A DNA stretch of 32,894 nt, taken from positions 1-32,894 of the forward strand of contig SVJQ01000017.1 in NCBI GenBank assembly GCA_015068905.1. Reading direction: 5' to 3'. Positions 7,573 through 14,664 of the stretch are shown piece by piece. The notes beneath the pieces are model-generated. The model was not told the DNA's origin. It worked only from the letters and a program-made list of their open reading frames with translations, and did not search any database. Within the stretch, counting starts at the first letter, position 1. Each line of letters opens with the position of its first letter. A program made the position numbers and the translations under genes. The stretch comes from Oscillospiraceae bacterium. GTDB lineage: Bacteria > Bacillota > Clostridia > UBA1381 > UBA9506.

Positions 7573-8418
7573 TTATTTTTTTATAAATTTAATTTTTGAA
7601 AGCATCAGGTTGCCGAAGTCGCTATGATGTTCGGTTGAGCAAACCTCACCGAACATAAAAAGACCGAGACTTTTTGTTTTGATACCTGCCGTCAAAGTCT
7701 GCTTGAGGCCGGCGCAACCGAAAATGATGGCGTTTTCATCATCATAAAAATTTTGAATACGGGCTTGTGCCACGTCCTTCGGTAAATAACGAAGCAGCAT
7801 TTCGCCAGATAAATCACGACCGGAAAACAGCCGCCCGTCACGAATGGAAAGGTGGGCGTTGATGCCATCAGTATCAGAAAAAGTCAGATGTTCAAAATCA
7901 TCTGCCGAAAGTCCCAGAGACTTGCGCTTTTGATTGTACCAAGAAACAGCATCCTCACCGTCAATGGCAGTTATATAGCGTCCATCAAAGGTGATGGCGT
8001 GGTGGCTGAGTACATCGCGGTGAGCGTTTTCGCAGATAACGGTTACATCAAAGCGGTCATCATTAACAAGGAAAACAGCCGCTTGATTGCCACCGTAAAT
8101 TAAAGCGCTTTTGCCGGTTTTGGGGCAAATGGCGCCACTACCGCCAACAAGGGGCGCCTTTACCTTTTCGCGCAGGGCGCGGATAAAGGAGTTTTCATCG
8201 CCACCGTTCCCTAAAAGGACGATGGCTGCCTGAAAGCTGCCTTGGGGGATGCTCTCCAAAACCTCCTGATAAGTACCGCTGAGGGCGATGCCCTTAATAT
8301 CCTCAGGAAAGCTTTTGCAGAGGGGGTGGCTCTCATCTTCAGCACCGGCAAAGCCAAAGGTGGCACCGCCGAAGCCGTCAGCACCACTGTATGACGGTGT
8401 ATAAAAGTTAAGGTTCAT
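7573..8418 (-). CDS. FIST-domain protein
   Basis: 281 residues from the ATG at 8418 (GGGGG about eight bases upstream); the frame extends further upstream but only through the promoter. The C-terminal section IIFGCAGLKQTL...SLGLFMFGEVCS...DFGNLMLSKIKF is characteristic of FIST_C, and the N-terminal half with LLGNGG and APLVGGSGAICPKTG fits FIST_N. FIST domains are proposed to bind small ligands, often amino acids, and are usually joined to signalling modules. Here the protein stands alone with no output domain or membrane segment. It is the first gene of an operon with the MATE exporter, so a role in sensing or binding the exported compound is possible but unproven. Confidence 0.82.
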   Translation of the reverse strand: MNLNFYTPSYSGADGFGGATFGFAGAEDESHPLCKSFPEDIKGIALSGTYQEVLESIPQGSFQAAIVLLGNGGDENSFIRALREKVKAPLVGGSGAICPKTGKSALIYGGNQAAVFLVNDDRFDVTVICENAHRDVLSHHAITFDGRYITAIDGEDAVSWYNQKRKSLGLSADDFEHLTFSDTDGINAHLSIRDGRLFSGRDLSGEMLLRYLPKDVAQARIQNFYDDENAIIFGCAGLKQTLTAGIKTKSLGLFMFGEVCSTEHHSDFGNLMLSKIKFIKK

Positions 8419-8452
8419 AAAGAATACCCCCTGTCTTTCTAGTAATACCTTG

Positions 8453-8481
8453 ATTGTACAGCGGTATAAGATAAAAGTCAA
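8453..8481 (-). promoter_or_regulatory. Promoter of the FIST-MATE operon (TTGACT-17-TACAAT)
   Basis: On the minus strand TTGACT (8481-8476) and TACAAT (8458-8453) have 17 bases between them, 34 bases ahead of the FIST start. Confidence 0.78.
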
Positions 8482-8510
8482 TAAATAAAGGCACTTTTTT
8501 TTATTTATGT

Positions 8511-8554
8511 AAAAAAACCAACCGTCAAACAAAGATGTTTTACAGTTGGTTTTT
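8511..8554 (-). terminator. Terminator after the GntR operon
   Basis: AAAAACCAAC and GTTGGTTTTT (8513-8522, 8545-8554) form a ten-base stem that extends past one mismatch, with T-runs on both strands. It lies 27 bases beyond the GntR stop. Confidence 0.75.
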
Positions 8555-8581
8555 GTATGTTATATTATGGACTGGTATTTT

Positions 8582-9247
8582 TTACATCAACTTAAAGCGG
8601 CGGTTAAGATGTAAATACATCAGCTCACGGGCGGATGAGCCATCGTGCTCTAAAATGGCGTATAAGATTTCCTTATGCTCCCGTACCTCATCATCGTGCT
8701 GGTCGGGTAGCAGCCGCTCCTGAATCAAGGGATAGGGTGTATGCACCAGTTTTTGATATACTGCGTGCAGATAGCCATAGAGCATGGGACTGTGAGCCGC
8801 TGCAGCAATCTGCATGTGAAAATTTGTTTCCAGATTATGAGAGTTATTCACAAAACGGTCGATACTTTCGGTAATGGCGTCTATATCATCGTCGCTGTGC
8901 CGTTCTGCTGCCAGCTTGGCAAGCCCCGGCTCAATAACCAAACGAGCGTCTAAAAGACTTTGAATATCATCACTGCTGGAGAGGGTTTGCAGGATGCCAA
9001 TGTTGGGAATTTGCAACTTCGCTTTGGCAGAAACGAAGGTCCCCTGACCATGAATGGATTCAATAATGCCAAAGGTTTCTAAAGTTTTTAAAGCCTCACG
9101 CAGGGTGTTGCGGCTGACCTGCAATTTTTCTGCAAGCTCAGCTTCCGGGGGAAGTTTTTCACCTGAGGGTAACTCCCCTGACTCAATATTTGCAAGAATG
9201 ACATCCATTAGTTGTTTTGTGAGGGATTGACGTTTAAAGGTTTGCAT
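8582..9247 (-). CDS. GntR-family (FadR/FCD) transcriptional regulator
   Basis: 221 residues. The N-terminal winged helix has the GntR signature GEKLPPEAELAEKLQVSRNT followed by LREALKTLETFGIIESIHGQGTFV (about residues 28-72). The C-terminal all-helical FCD effector domain has DARLVIEPGLAKLAAER, then NFHMQIAAAAHSPML and a late VREHKEILYAIL, which supply the usual metal/ligand Asp and His positions. It is the third gene of an operon with the enolase-family and opine-dehydrogenase-like enzymes, 29 bases after the latter, so it most likely senses their substrate or product and regulates its own operon. The 31-bp palindrome at the operon promoter is the obvious operator candidate. AGGAGG is about eleven bases before the ATG. 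Confidence 0.92.
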   Translation of the reverse strand: MQTFKRQSLTKQLMDVILANIESGELPSGEKLPPEAELAEKLQVSRNTLREALKTLETFGIIESIHGQGTFVSAKAKLQIPNIGILQTLSSSDDIQSLLDARLVIEPGLAKLAAERHSDDDIDAITESIDRFVNNSHNLETNFHMQIAAAAHSPMLYGYLHAVYQKLVHTPYPLIQERLLPDQHDDEVREHKEILYAILEHDGSSARELMYLHLNRRFKLM

Positions 9248-9276
9248 ATACAGGCAGACCTCCTGAGAGTATATTT

Positions 9277-10362
9277 CTACCCGTTAATATAGCACAAAAG
9301 CTGCTCCCTTGTCAAGTTGTCAATGCCCATTGTTTTTGCATTTCTGCCCACCTGCATCTGGTCGCCTAAAATGGTTCTTGCTATAGTAACAATAGCATCG
9401 ATTTTAGGAGTTGGAACGCCGGCAACCTGTGCGAGCGCCTGAATCGGCTCTAAGGAGAAGGGAATGTCCTCTAAAACATAGCGGGTTGCTAAGGTGTTTG
9501 AGGTCATAATGCCATTATAACCGGGGTTGTTTTTGCAAAGCTGGTAAAGCGGCGTATCTTTATCACCACATTCATACATAGCGACATAATCCTCACGAAT
9601 GGTGCGAAGCTGAATACCTAAAGCCTTTGCAACAGCAATGCGTTCTTGGTCCATTGCCTCAACATATTTACCTATTGAAGGAGTCATGCCCTCCCAGTAG
9701 TATTGGAAAGGGGTAAAGGGATCTGCCTCAATACGAGAGGTGTTTAACAGCATCGGTGCCGGGTGCATCATAGCGTTGATATTTCCCAGACTGGTTTTTA
9801 GCGTGTTTTCAACTAAAACAAACCAGGGCAGCGCCGGACGAATTGCATTAGCCAACTTTTCGTTGTCAGAAGCAGGAAGTGCCGCCATAGGGACTTCACT
9901 TTTTTGCCCGAAAATGTAAACCTCACCGGGTTCCTGAATCCGGACAGAATATAAAAGTGTGCCGGCAGCACCTAAAACGATGTCAGCCGTAGAGCCCATA
10001 TCATCCATAACCTTACGGAAAGAAATGGCACCGCAAGAGCTTTCGGGGTGGAGGAATACGGTCATACCATCTTTTAAATGGGGTACCATTTGTTTTGCGA
10101 TGCTTTCATGGTAAAGGGAGGGCAGAACAATCATTACATTATCGGCTCCGCTCATAACCTTTGCCATCTCTGTTGTGGCAAACTCAAGCTTACCAAAGCC
10201 CTCAACAGCATGATAAAGATTGATGCCGCCTTTTTCGTTGATGGCATCCACCGTGGCAGGGACCACATCAAACAGGCGAACATTCTCGCCCCGAAGAGAT
10301 AGGTGCCCGGCAATGGCTTGGCCGCCGTTGCCGCCACCGATAATAGCCCAGGTTTTTGACAT
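9277..10362 (-). CDS. NAD/NADP octopine/nopaline dehydrogenase-family protein
   Basis: 361 residues from the ATG at 10362, preceded by AAGGAG eight bases away; a GTG three codons earlier is too close to that site. The N-terminus WAIIGGGNGGQAIAGHLSLRG (about residues 4-24) is a Rossmann dinucleotide site. The C-terminal region NINAMMHPAPMLLN with a conserved His matches the opine dehydrogenase catalytic domain. Characterised members reversibly couple an amino acid and a 2-oxo acid, or oxidise the resulting secondary amine. It sits between an enolase-superfamily enzyme (upstream, nearly contiguous) and a GntR regulator. That context points to a small catabolic or modifying pathway for an amino-acid-like compound; the actual substrate is unknown. 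Confidence 0.85.
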   Translation of the reverse strand: MSKTWAIIGGGNGGQAIAGHLSLRGENVRLFDVVPATVDAINEKGGINLYHAVEGFGKLEFATTEMAKVMSGADNVMIVLPSLYHESIAKQMVPHLKDGMTVFLHPESSCGAISFRKVMDDMGSTADIVLGAAGTLLYSVRIQEPGEVYIFGQKSEVPMAALPASDNEKLANAIRPALPWFVLVENTLKTSLGNINAMMHPAPMLLNTSRIEADPFTPFQYYWEGMTPSIGKYVEAMDQERIAVAKALGIQLRTIREDYVAMYECGDKDTPLYQLCKNNPGYNGIMTSNTLATRYVLEDIPFSLEPIQALAQVAGVPTPKIDAIVTIARTILGDQMQVGRNAKTMGIDNLTREQLLCYING

Positions 10363-10376
10363 AATAAACACTCCTT

Positions 10377-11513
10377 TTAATCAATCGTAATGGTTTCAAC
10401 CAAATATTTTTGAATAGCCTCTTCGTCCAAGGTGATGCCTAAGCCGGGACCGTCAGGAATTTCTACAAGGCCCTGCTCAGGGTGGATGAAGGTGTGGAAA
10501 TTGCTGATGTCACCATCTAAACGGTTGGGTGAAAAGTAAGCGTGACCGATGGTGGTGACAATGTTTGAACAGGTTGCACCAATTTGTAGACTTGCTGCTT
10601 GCGTGATGCCCTCTTCAATCATAGAATTAAAGAAAACCTGGATACCGTTAGCAGCAGCATATTCGCAAATTGCTTTTGCAGGCTGAATACCGCCGTTCTT
10701 TGTTACCTTAATGCTGAAGATATCAACTGCCTCTGCCTTGACCAGATTTTTAGCATCAGCCAAGGTCATAACGCCTTCATCGGCAGATAAGGGAATATCA
10801 ATGGCACGGCGCACCTTTGCCATACCTTCTACATCCCAGCTTTGCAGAGGCTGTTCAAAGAACAGAATGTCGCAGTCGCGAATCAGCTTCCAGTAATGGA
10901 TGGCGGTGTCAACATCCCATCCCTGATTGGCATCTACAATGAGGGGATAATCAGGCCCTACAGCCTCGCGGACGGCACGGGTGCGGGCGGCATCCAGCTT
11001 ATAATCGGGGCCACCGATTTTAATCATACAGCCGTCATAGCCAAGCGCCTTTGCTTCCAACACGTCAGCTGCGCTTTCTTCCGGTGTGCTGCCGCCGATG
11101 GACCACATACAACGCATGGTGTCCCGACGTTTGCCACCGAGGAGCTTGTGAACCGGCATGCCTGATGCTTTTCCCCAAATGTCATAAGCGGCCATATCAA
11201 CCGCAGATTTTGTTAAGTGCTGACCGCGGATGATAGCATCCATTTTGCGATGTAGCTTATTGATATTGGTGGGGTCAGCACCTAAGAGCATAGGTGCTAA
11301 ATGTTCTTTTAAAATCAGGGTCGATACTTCGGCACTATCACCTGTAAAAAGAGGCCAGGGGTCACATTCTCCGAAGCCCTTAATGCCCTCATCGGTATGC
11401 AGGGTAACAAGCACCGGTGTTGCTGTTGCAAAGACACCATATTCCTTTGAAAGATGATAGGGATGTACCAGAGGTACAGCCAGCTTATCAATCTGAATTT
11501 TTGTAATTTTCAT
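10377..11513 (-). CDS. Enolase-superfamily enzyme (mandelate racemase/muconate lactonizing type)
   Basis: 378 residues from the ATG at 11513, with AAGGGAG eight bases upstream. The N-terminal capping domain is followed by a TIM barrel with the metal ligands Asp (IVDANQGW), Glu (FFEQPL) and Asp/Glu (SADEGV) in order, and the sixth-strand Lys in SIKVTKNGG. This is the MLE-like subgroup pattern. The second-strand KxK motif reads M-I-K (in CMIKIGG), so the first lysine is replaced by Met while the second is kept. Family chemistry is proton abstraction next to a carboxylate, giving epimerisation, cycloisomerisation or dehydration. It is the first gene of the operon, behind a consensus promoter with a palindrome. 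The specific reaction cannot be assigned. Confidence 0.88.
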   Translation of the reverse strand: MKITKIQIDKLAVPLVHPYHLSKEYGVFATATPVLVTLHTDEGIKGFGECDPWPLFTGDSAEVSTLILKEHLAPMLLGADPTNINKLHRKMDAIIRGQHLTKSAVDMAAYDIWGKASGMPVHKLLGGKRRDTMRCMWSIGGSTPEESAADVLEAKALGYDGCMIKIGGPDYKLDAARTRAVREAVGPDYPLIVDANQGWDVDTAIHYWKLIRDCDILFFEQPLQSWDVEGMAKVRRAIDIPLSADEGVMTLADAKNLVKAEAVDIFSIKVTKNGGIQPAKAICEYAAANGIQVFFNSMIEEGITQAASLQIGATCSNIVTTIGHAYFSPNRLDGDISNFHTFIHPEQGLVEIPDGPGLGITLDEEAIQKYLVETITID

Positions 11514-11528
11514 TCTGTTCACTCCCTT

Positions 11529-11559
11529 AATGGTTTAAAGGTTCAACCTTTAAACCATT
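11529..11559. promoter_or_regulatory. 31-bp perfect palindrome, probable GntR operator
   Basis: Fifteen-base arms (11529-11543 and 11545-11559) are exact reverse complements around a single central C. The core is GGTTCAACC, in the style of FCD-type GntR sites. It overlaps the -10 box of the enolase-dehydrogenase-gntR operon and extends over its transcription start, where bound repressor would block initiation. Confidence 0.75.
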
Positions 11560-11585
11560 ATATATCTTTTGTATAATTTTGTCAA
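11557..11585 (-). promoter_or_regulatory. Consensus promoter for the enolase-family operon
   Basis: On the minus strand TTGACA (11585-11580) and TATAAT (11562-11557), spacer 17. Both hexamers are perfect, so the operon should be strong unless repressed. Confidence 0.85.
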
Positions 11586-11624
11586 GTATTGGCAAAAATA
11601 AATATCATTTTATACCGCTTACCC

Positions 11625-11653
11625 TTGACACTTTTGGAGCTGTCTAGTACAAT
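11625..11653 (+). promoter_or_regulatory. Promoter for the ceramidase-like gene (TTGACA-17-TACAAT)
   Basis: TTGACA at 11625-11630, TACAAT at 11648-11653, spacer 17. It is divergent from the enolase-family operon, with about 40 bases between the two -35 boxes. Transcripts would begin near 11660 and carry the hairpin-rich leader. Confidence 0.8.
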
Positions 11654-11679
11654 ATAATAAGAAAACAGATATACATAAA

Positions 11680-11847
11680 GGAGCGTTTAACGTGAAAATC
11701 ACGTTAAGCCTCCGGCGGAATTTATTGCACCGCCGATTTTCGTGCCAAAAGGCACGAAGCGGCTATGTGCATAATTTCCATTATACGCCTTATCTGCCCA
11801 CGATAAGAAACGTATACATTTTATTACTATTTGTGGGCAGAAAGGCT
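11680..11847 (+). promoter_or_regulatory. Hairpin-rich leader ahead of the ceramidase-like gene
   Basis: Four consecutive hairpins are visible. The first is TTAACGTGA/TCACGTTAA (11687-11695, 11699-11707), extended by GGAG/CTCC (11680-11683, 11710-11713). Then come CGGCGG/CCGCCG (11713-11718, 11730-11735), TCGTGCC/GGCACGA (11740-11746, 11751-11757) and CTGCCCAC/GTGGGCAG (11794-11801, 11833-11840). Hairpin 1 buries a good ribosome binding site (AAAGGAG) and a GTG at 11692 that is in frame with the gene. It may be a regulatory leader or a small palindromic insertion between promoter and gene. Confidence 0.55.
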
Positions 11848-13197
11848 ATGGAAATTTATATGAAAGCAGGTTACGCAAAAGTTTGTATCAATCCCCCTTA
11901 CGGTGCACCGGTTGTGGGTTATTATGAAGAACGACTCACTAAGGGAATGTTAGATAGTATTTATGCCCGTGCGGTTGCTTTTGATGATGGTGAAAAGCAG
12001 GCGGTTGTCATTGCCCTTGATCTTTGTACTTTGGCACAGGTATATTTTGACCGTTTTAAGGAGGCTGTTGCTGAGGCGACCGGCCTTGATAAGGATGCTA
12101 TTTTTATTAATTTATCACATACCCATACAGGTCCTTTAGTAGGCAAGGATTTTGCGTCAGAGAAAAGAAGTACAGAGGCCTATGATGAATTTCTGACCAC
12201 CTCTATCCGTGATGCGGCGATTTATGCATTGGCAGATTTGGCAGAATCTACCATGGAAACAGCACAGTCAGAAGCAAAAAATATTTCCTTCATCCGTCGT
12301 TATCGCATGAAGGATGGCTATGTTGCTACCAACCCAGGTGTGAAGAACCCCAATATTGACCATCCTCTTGGCACACCGGAGGAAACAGTTAAACTACTTA
12401 AAATCAAGCGCGATGGCGCAGACGATATTGCCTTAGTAAACTTTGGTACCCACCCCGACTGTGTGGGCGGTGAGTACATCAGTGCAGACTACATCGGCTA
12501 TGTTTGCTCTATTTTAGAGGATGCTATCCCCGGTACAAAAGCAATCTTCCTGCAGGGCTTTCAGGGTGATGTAAACCATGTAAACGTGAACCCCACACCG
12601 GGTGAGGCTGCGATCAGCACCATTGACTTTGACAGCGTACCCAGAAGCATTCGTCACGCAGAGCACATGGGCCGCATTATTGCCGGTGCTGTGCTTTCGG
12701 TTTATTCTATTACCGAGCCTGTCAAGACCGACAAAATCTCTTATGCATCAAAGCGTGTAGAGCTTCCCTCTCATCAGGAAAATGACCGTTTGGATGAAGC
12801 AAGAAAGATTTGCGAATATTATGATTCCGGCAGAAAGGCAGAGCTGCCTTATAAAGAAATGGAGCTGACCACCGCGGTAGCTGAAGCAAGACGAATTGTA
12901 AAGCTTGAAAACGGACCGGAATCCTTCCCCTTCTTCTTATCTGCGATTAAGCTTGGCGATTTAGCCATTGCCGGCATTGGCGGGGAGCCCTTTGTTGATA
13001 TCGGCCGTCGAATCAATGCACTGTCTCCCTTTGACAGCACCATTCTCTGCGCCCTGACCAACAGCGCAGGTGGATACATTCCCACATCAAGTGCTTATAA
13101 CGAGGGCGGCTATGAAGCAAGAGGTTCATCCCTTGCTGCCGGCGGCGATGACATTATCGTAAACGGTATGATGGAGCTGTTTAAAGAACTTGCATAA
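11848..13197 (+). CDS. Neutral/alkaline ceramidase-like N-terminal-domain hydrolase
   Basis: 449 residues from the ATG at 11848. The family-typical opening MKAGYAKVCINPPYGAPVVG begins at the next Met (11860), while the frame stays open back to a GTG at 11692 with a good but hairpin-buried ribosome binding site, so the start is uncertain. SHTHTGP (about residue 85-95), GTHPDC and FLQGFQGDVNHVN carry the zinc-binding His and surrounding residues of the PF04734-type fold. No signal peptide is seen, so it should be cytoplasmic, unlike secreted bacterial ceramidases, and it lacks a long C-terminal domain. Amide hydrolysis is likely, on a substrate that need not be ceramide. It is divergent from the enolase/opine-dehydrogenase operon, which suggests a linked substrate. 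Confidence 0.8.
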   Translation: MEIYMKAGYAKVCINPPYGAPVVGYYEERLTKGMLDSIYARAVAFDDGEKQAVVIALDLCTLAQVYFDRFKEAVAEATGLDKDAIFINLSHTHTGPLVGKDFASEKRSTEAYDEFLTTSIRDAAIYALADLAESTMETAQSEAKNISFIRRYRMKDGYVATNPGVKNPNIDHPLGTPEETVKLLKIKRDGADDIALVNFGTHPDCVGGEYISADYIGYVCSILEDAIPGTKAIFLQGFQGDVNHVNVNPTPGEAAISTIDFDSVPRSIRHAEHMGRIIAGAVLSVYSITEPVKTDKISYASKRVELPSHQENDRLDEARKICEYYDSGRKAELPYKEMELTTAVAEARRIVKLENGPESFPFFLSAIKLGDLAIAGIGGEPFVDIGRRINALSPFDSTILCALTNSAGGYIPTSSAYNEGGYEARGSSLAAGGDDIIVNGMMELFKELA

Positions 13198-13207
13198 ATA
13201 CATAATG

Positions 13208-13244
13208 AAACGGGCAACAGCCAAAGCTGTTGCCCGTTTTTTAT
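13208..13244 (+). terminator. Terminator after the ceramidase-like gene
   Basis: Fourteen-base perfect stem (13208-13221 with 13226-13239), loop CAAA, followed by T on the plus strand. It lies 11 bases beyond the stop and also separates the converging thi operon. Confidence 0.88.
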
Positions 13245-13246
13245 GG

Positions 13247-14026
13247 TCATATACCAAAATTGTGCTTGAGGGGACCGGAACCTTTGCCCAAATTGAGGTT
13301 TTCAGATAGTGCATCACTAAGATAGGTCTTTGCTTTTTTGACAGATTCAGCAAGGCTCAGCCCCTTTGCAAGGTTTGATGTGATGGCAGAGGAGAGCGTG
13401 CACCCTGTTCCGTGGGTGTTGGGGTTATCAATCCGCTTGCCTGAAAACCAGGTCAGGCTGCCGCTTTCATATAAAAGGTCATCGGCATCACCCAGACTGT
13501 GCCCGCCTTTTAGAAGAATGCTGCACCCAAAGTGTTCCCCAAGATAGGTTGCTGCTTCCTTCATATCTTCTTTACCAAAAATTTTCATACCGGACAACAC
13601 TTCAGCTTCCGGAATATTGGGGGTTGCAACCGTTGCAATGGGCAAAAGCTTTGAAGCCAAAGCCTGTATGGCATCTGTTTTAATCAGATTTGCTCCGCTT
13701 GTTGCCAGCATCACAGGGTCAACAACAATATTTTTTGCGCCGTAGAATGTAAGCCGGTCTGCAATTACATCAATCAGCTCTTTTGATGACACCATCCCGA
13801 TTTTTACGCTATGGGGAAAAATGTCTTCAAACACAGCATCCAGCTGCTCTTTTAAAAATGCAGGTGTTACCTCATAAATAGCTCTGACACCGCAGGTGTT
13901 TTGTGCTGTAAGTGCGGTGATTGCGCTCATTGCATAAACACCGTGCATTGTCATTGTCTTAATGTCTGCCTGGATGCCGGCACCACCGCTTGAATCGCTG
14001 CCGGCAATGGTGAGTGTTGTTTTCAT
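13247..14026 (-). CDS. thiD: Hydroxymethylpyrimidine (phosphate) kinase ThiD
   Basis: 259 residues, the normal length for ThiD. The N-terminal TIAGSDSSGGAGIQADIKT is the family signature, and the ribokinase-type C-terminal motif is NPNTHGTGCTLSSAI with the catalytic Asp/Gly region. The enzyme phosphorylates HMP to HMP-P and then HMP-PP, which supplies the pyrimidine half of thiamine phosphate. Its ATG overlaps the thiE stop by four bases (ATGA), so the two are translationally coupled, and AAGGAG sits eight bases upstream. It is the last gene of the thiSFGHED operon. No thiC is in the window, so HMP must come from a gene elsewhere or from salvage. Confidence 0.95.
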   Translation of the reverse strand: MKTTLTIAGSDSSGGAGIQADIKTMTMHGVYAMSAITALTAQNTCGVRAIYEVTPAFLKEQLDAVFEDIFPHSVKIGMVSSKELIDVIADRLTFYGAKNIVVDPVMLATSGANLIKTDAIQALASKLLPIATVATPNIPEAEVLSGMKIFGKEDMKEAATYLGEHFGCSILLKGGHSLGDADDLLYESGSLTWFSGKRIDNPNTHGTGCTLSSAITSNLAKGLSLAESVKKAKTYLSDALSENLNLGKGSGPLKHNFGI

Positions 14027-14655
14027 ATTCCCAGCTCCTTAATTTTGGCTAACAATGTTTCCGTTTCGTGTCTTACATTTTCTGCCTTCATAATGGCAGA
14101 TACCACGCAAATGCCGGCAATGGGGATTCCTTTTAGAATGTCAATGTTGTCCTTGTTGAGTCCGCCGATGGCATTAGCCGGAATGGGAACACTATGACAA
14201 ATATTATTTAATGTATCTGTTGAAGTCAGCACCGTCTTAACCTTTGTGGTGGTGGGGTAGATGGCCCCTACACCGAGGTAATCGGCGCCCTGTTCGTATG
14301 CTTCCTTTGCCTGTTCTACGGTTTTTGCCGTTGCACCAACAATCTTGTCTTTCCCCATCAGCTTTCTTGCCAGCCAAACCGGCATATCGCTCTGCCCGAC
14401 GTGAACGCCCTCGGCACCCATAGCAAGAGCAACATCCACCCGGTCATCAATGATAAGGGGAACATGATATTTTTTTGCGATAACGTGAACCTTTTCAGCA
14501 AGCTTTATATATTCTCTGGTAGTCTTTTCCTTTTCACGAAGCTGCAACAGTGTGGCACCGCCTGCAAGCGCCTGCTCAACACGAAGCAAAAATTCATCTT
14601 CGGAAAAACCTGTACTGTCAGTTATAAAATAAAGTTTTGTATTTAATTTTTTCAT
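14023..14655 (-). CDS. thiE: Thiamine-phosphate synthase ThiE
   Basis: 210 residues, TIM-barrel family. Recognisable motifs in order are LYFITDS, LLQLREKEKTTRE (pyrophosphate/substrate side), VPLIIDDRVDVALA, GVHVGQSDMP, ADYLGVGAIYPTTTK and a late AIGGLN. It couples HMP-PP with the carboxythiazole phosphate made by ThiG/ThiH to give thiamine phosphate. It lies nine bases after thiH and overlaps thiD. Sequence details are ordinary except that the usual VVAIGGI-type strand reads ANAIGGLN, which should not matter. Confidence 0.95.
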   Translation of the reverse strand: MKKLNTKLYFITDSTGFSEDEFLLRVEQALAGGATLLQLREKEKTTREYIKLAEKVHVIAKKYHVPLIIDDRVDVALAMGAEGVHVGQSDMPVWLARKLMGKDKIVGATAKTVEQAKEAYEQGADYLGVGAIYPTTTKVKTVLTSTDTLNNICHSVPIPANAIGGLNKDNIDILKGIPIAGICVVSAIMKAENVRHETETLLAKIKELGI

Positions 14656-14664
14656 TACTATACC

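Noticed and set aside
10842-11457. Several 60-107-codon plus-strand frames opposite the enolase-family gene
   Set aside because: They are antisense frames of a well supported gene with no ribosome binding sites or family resemblance.
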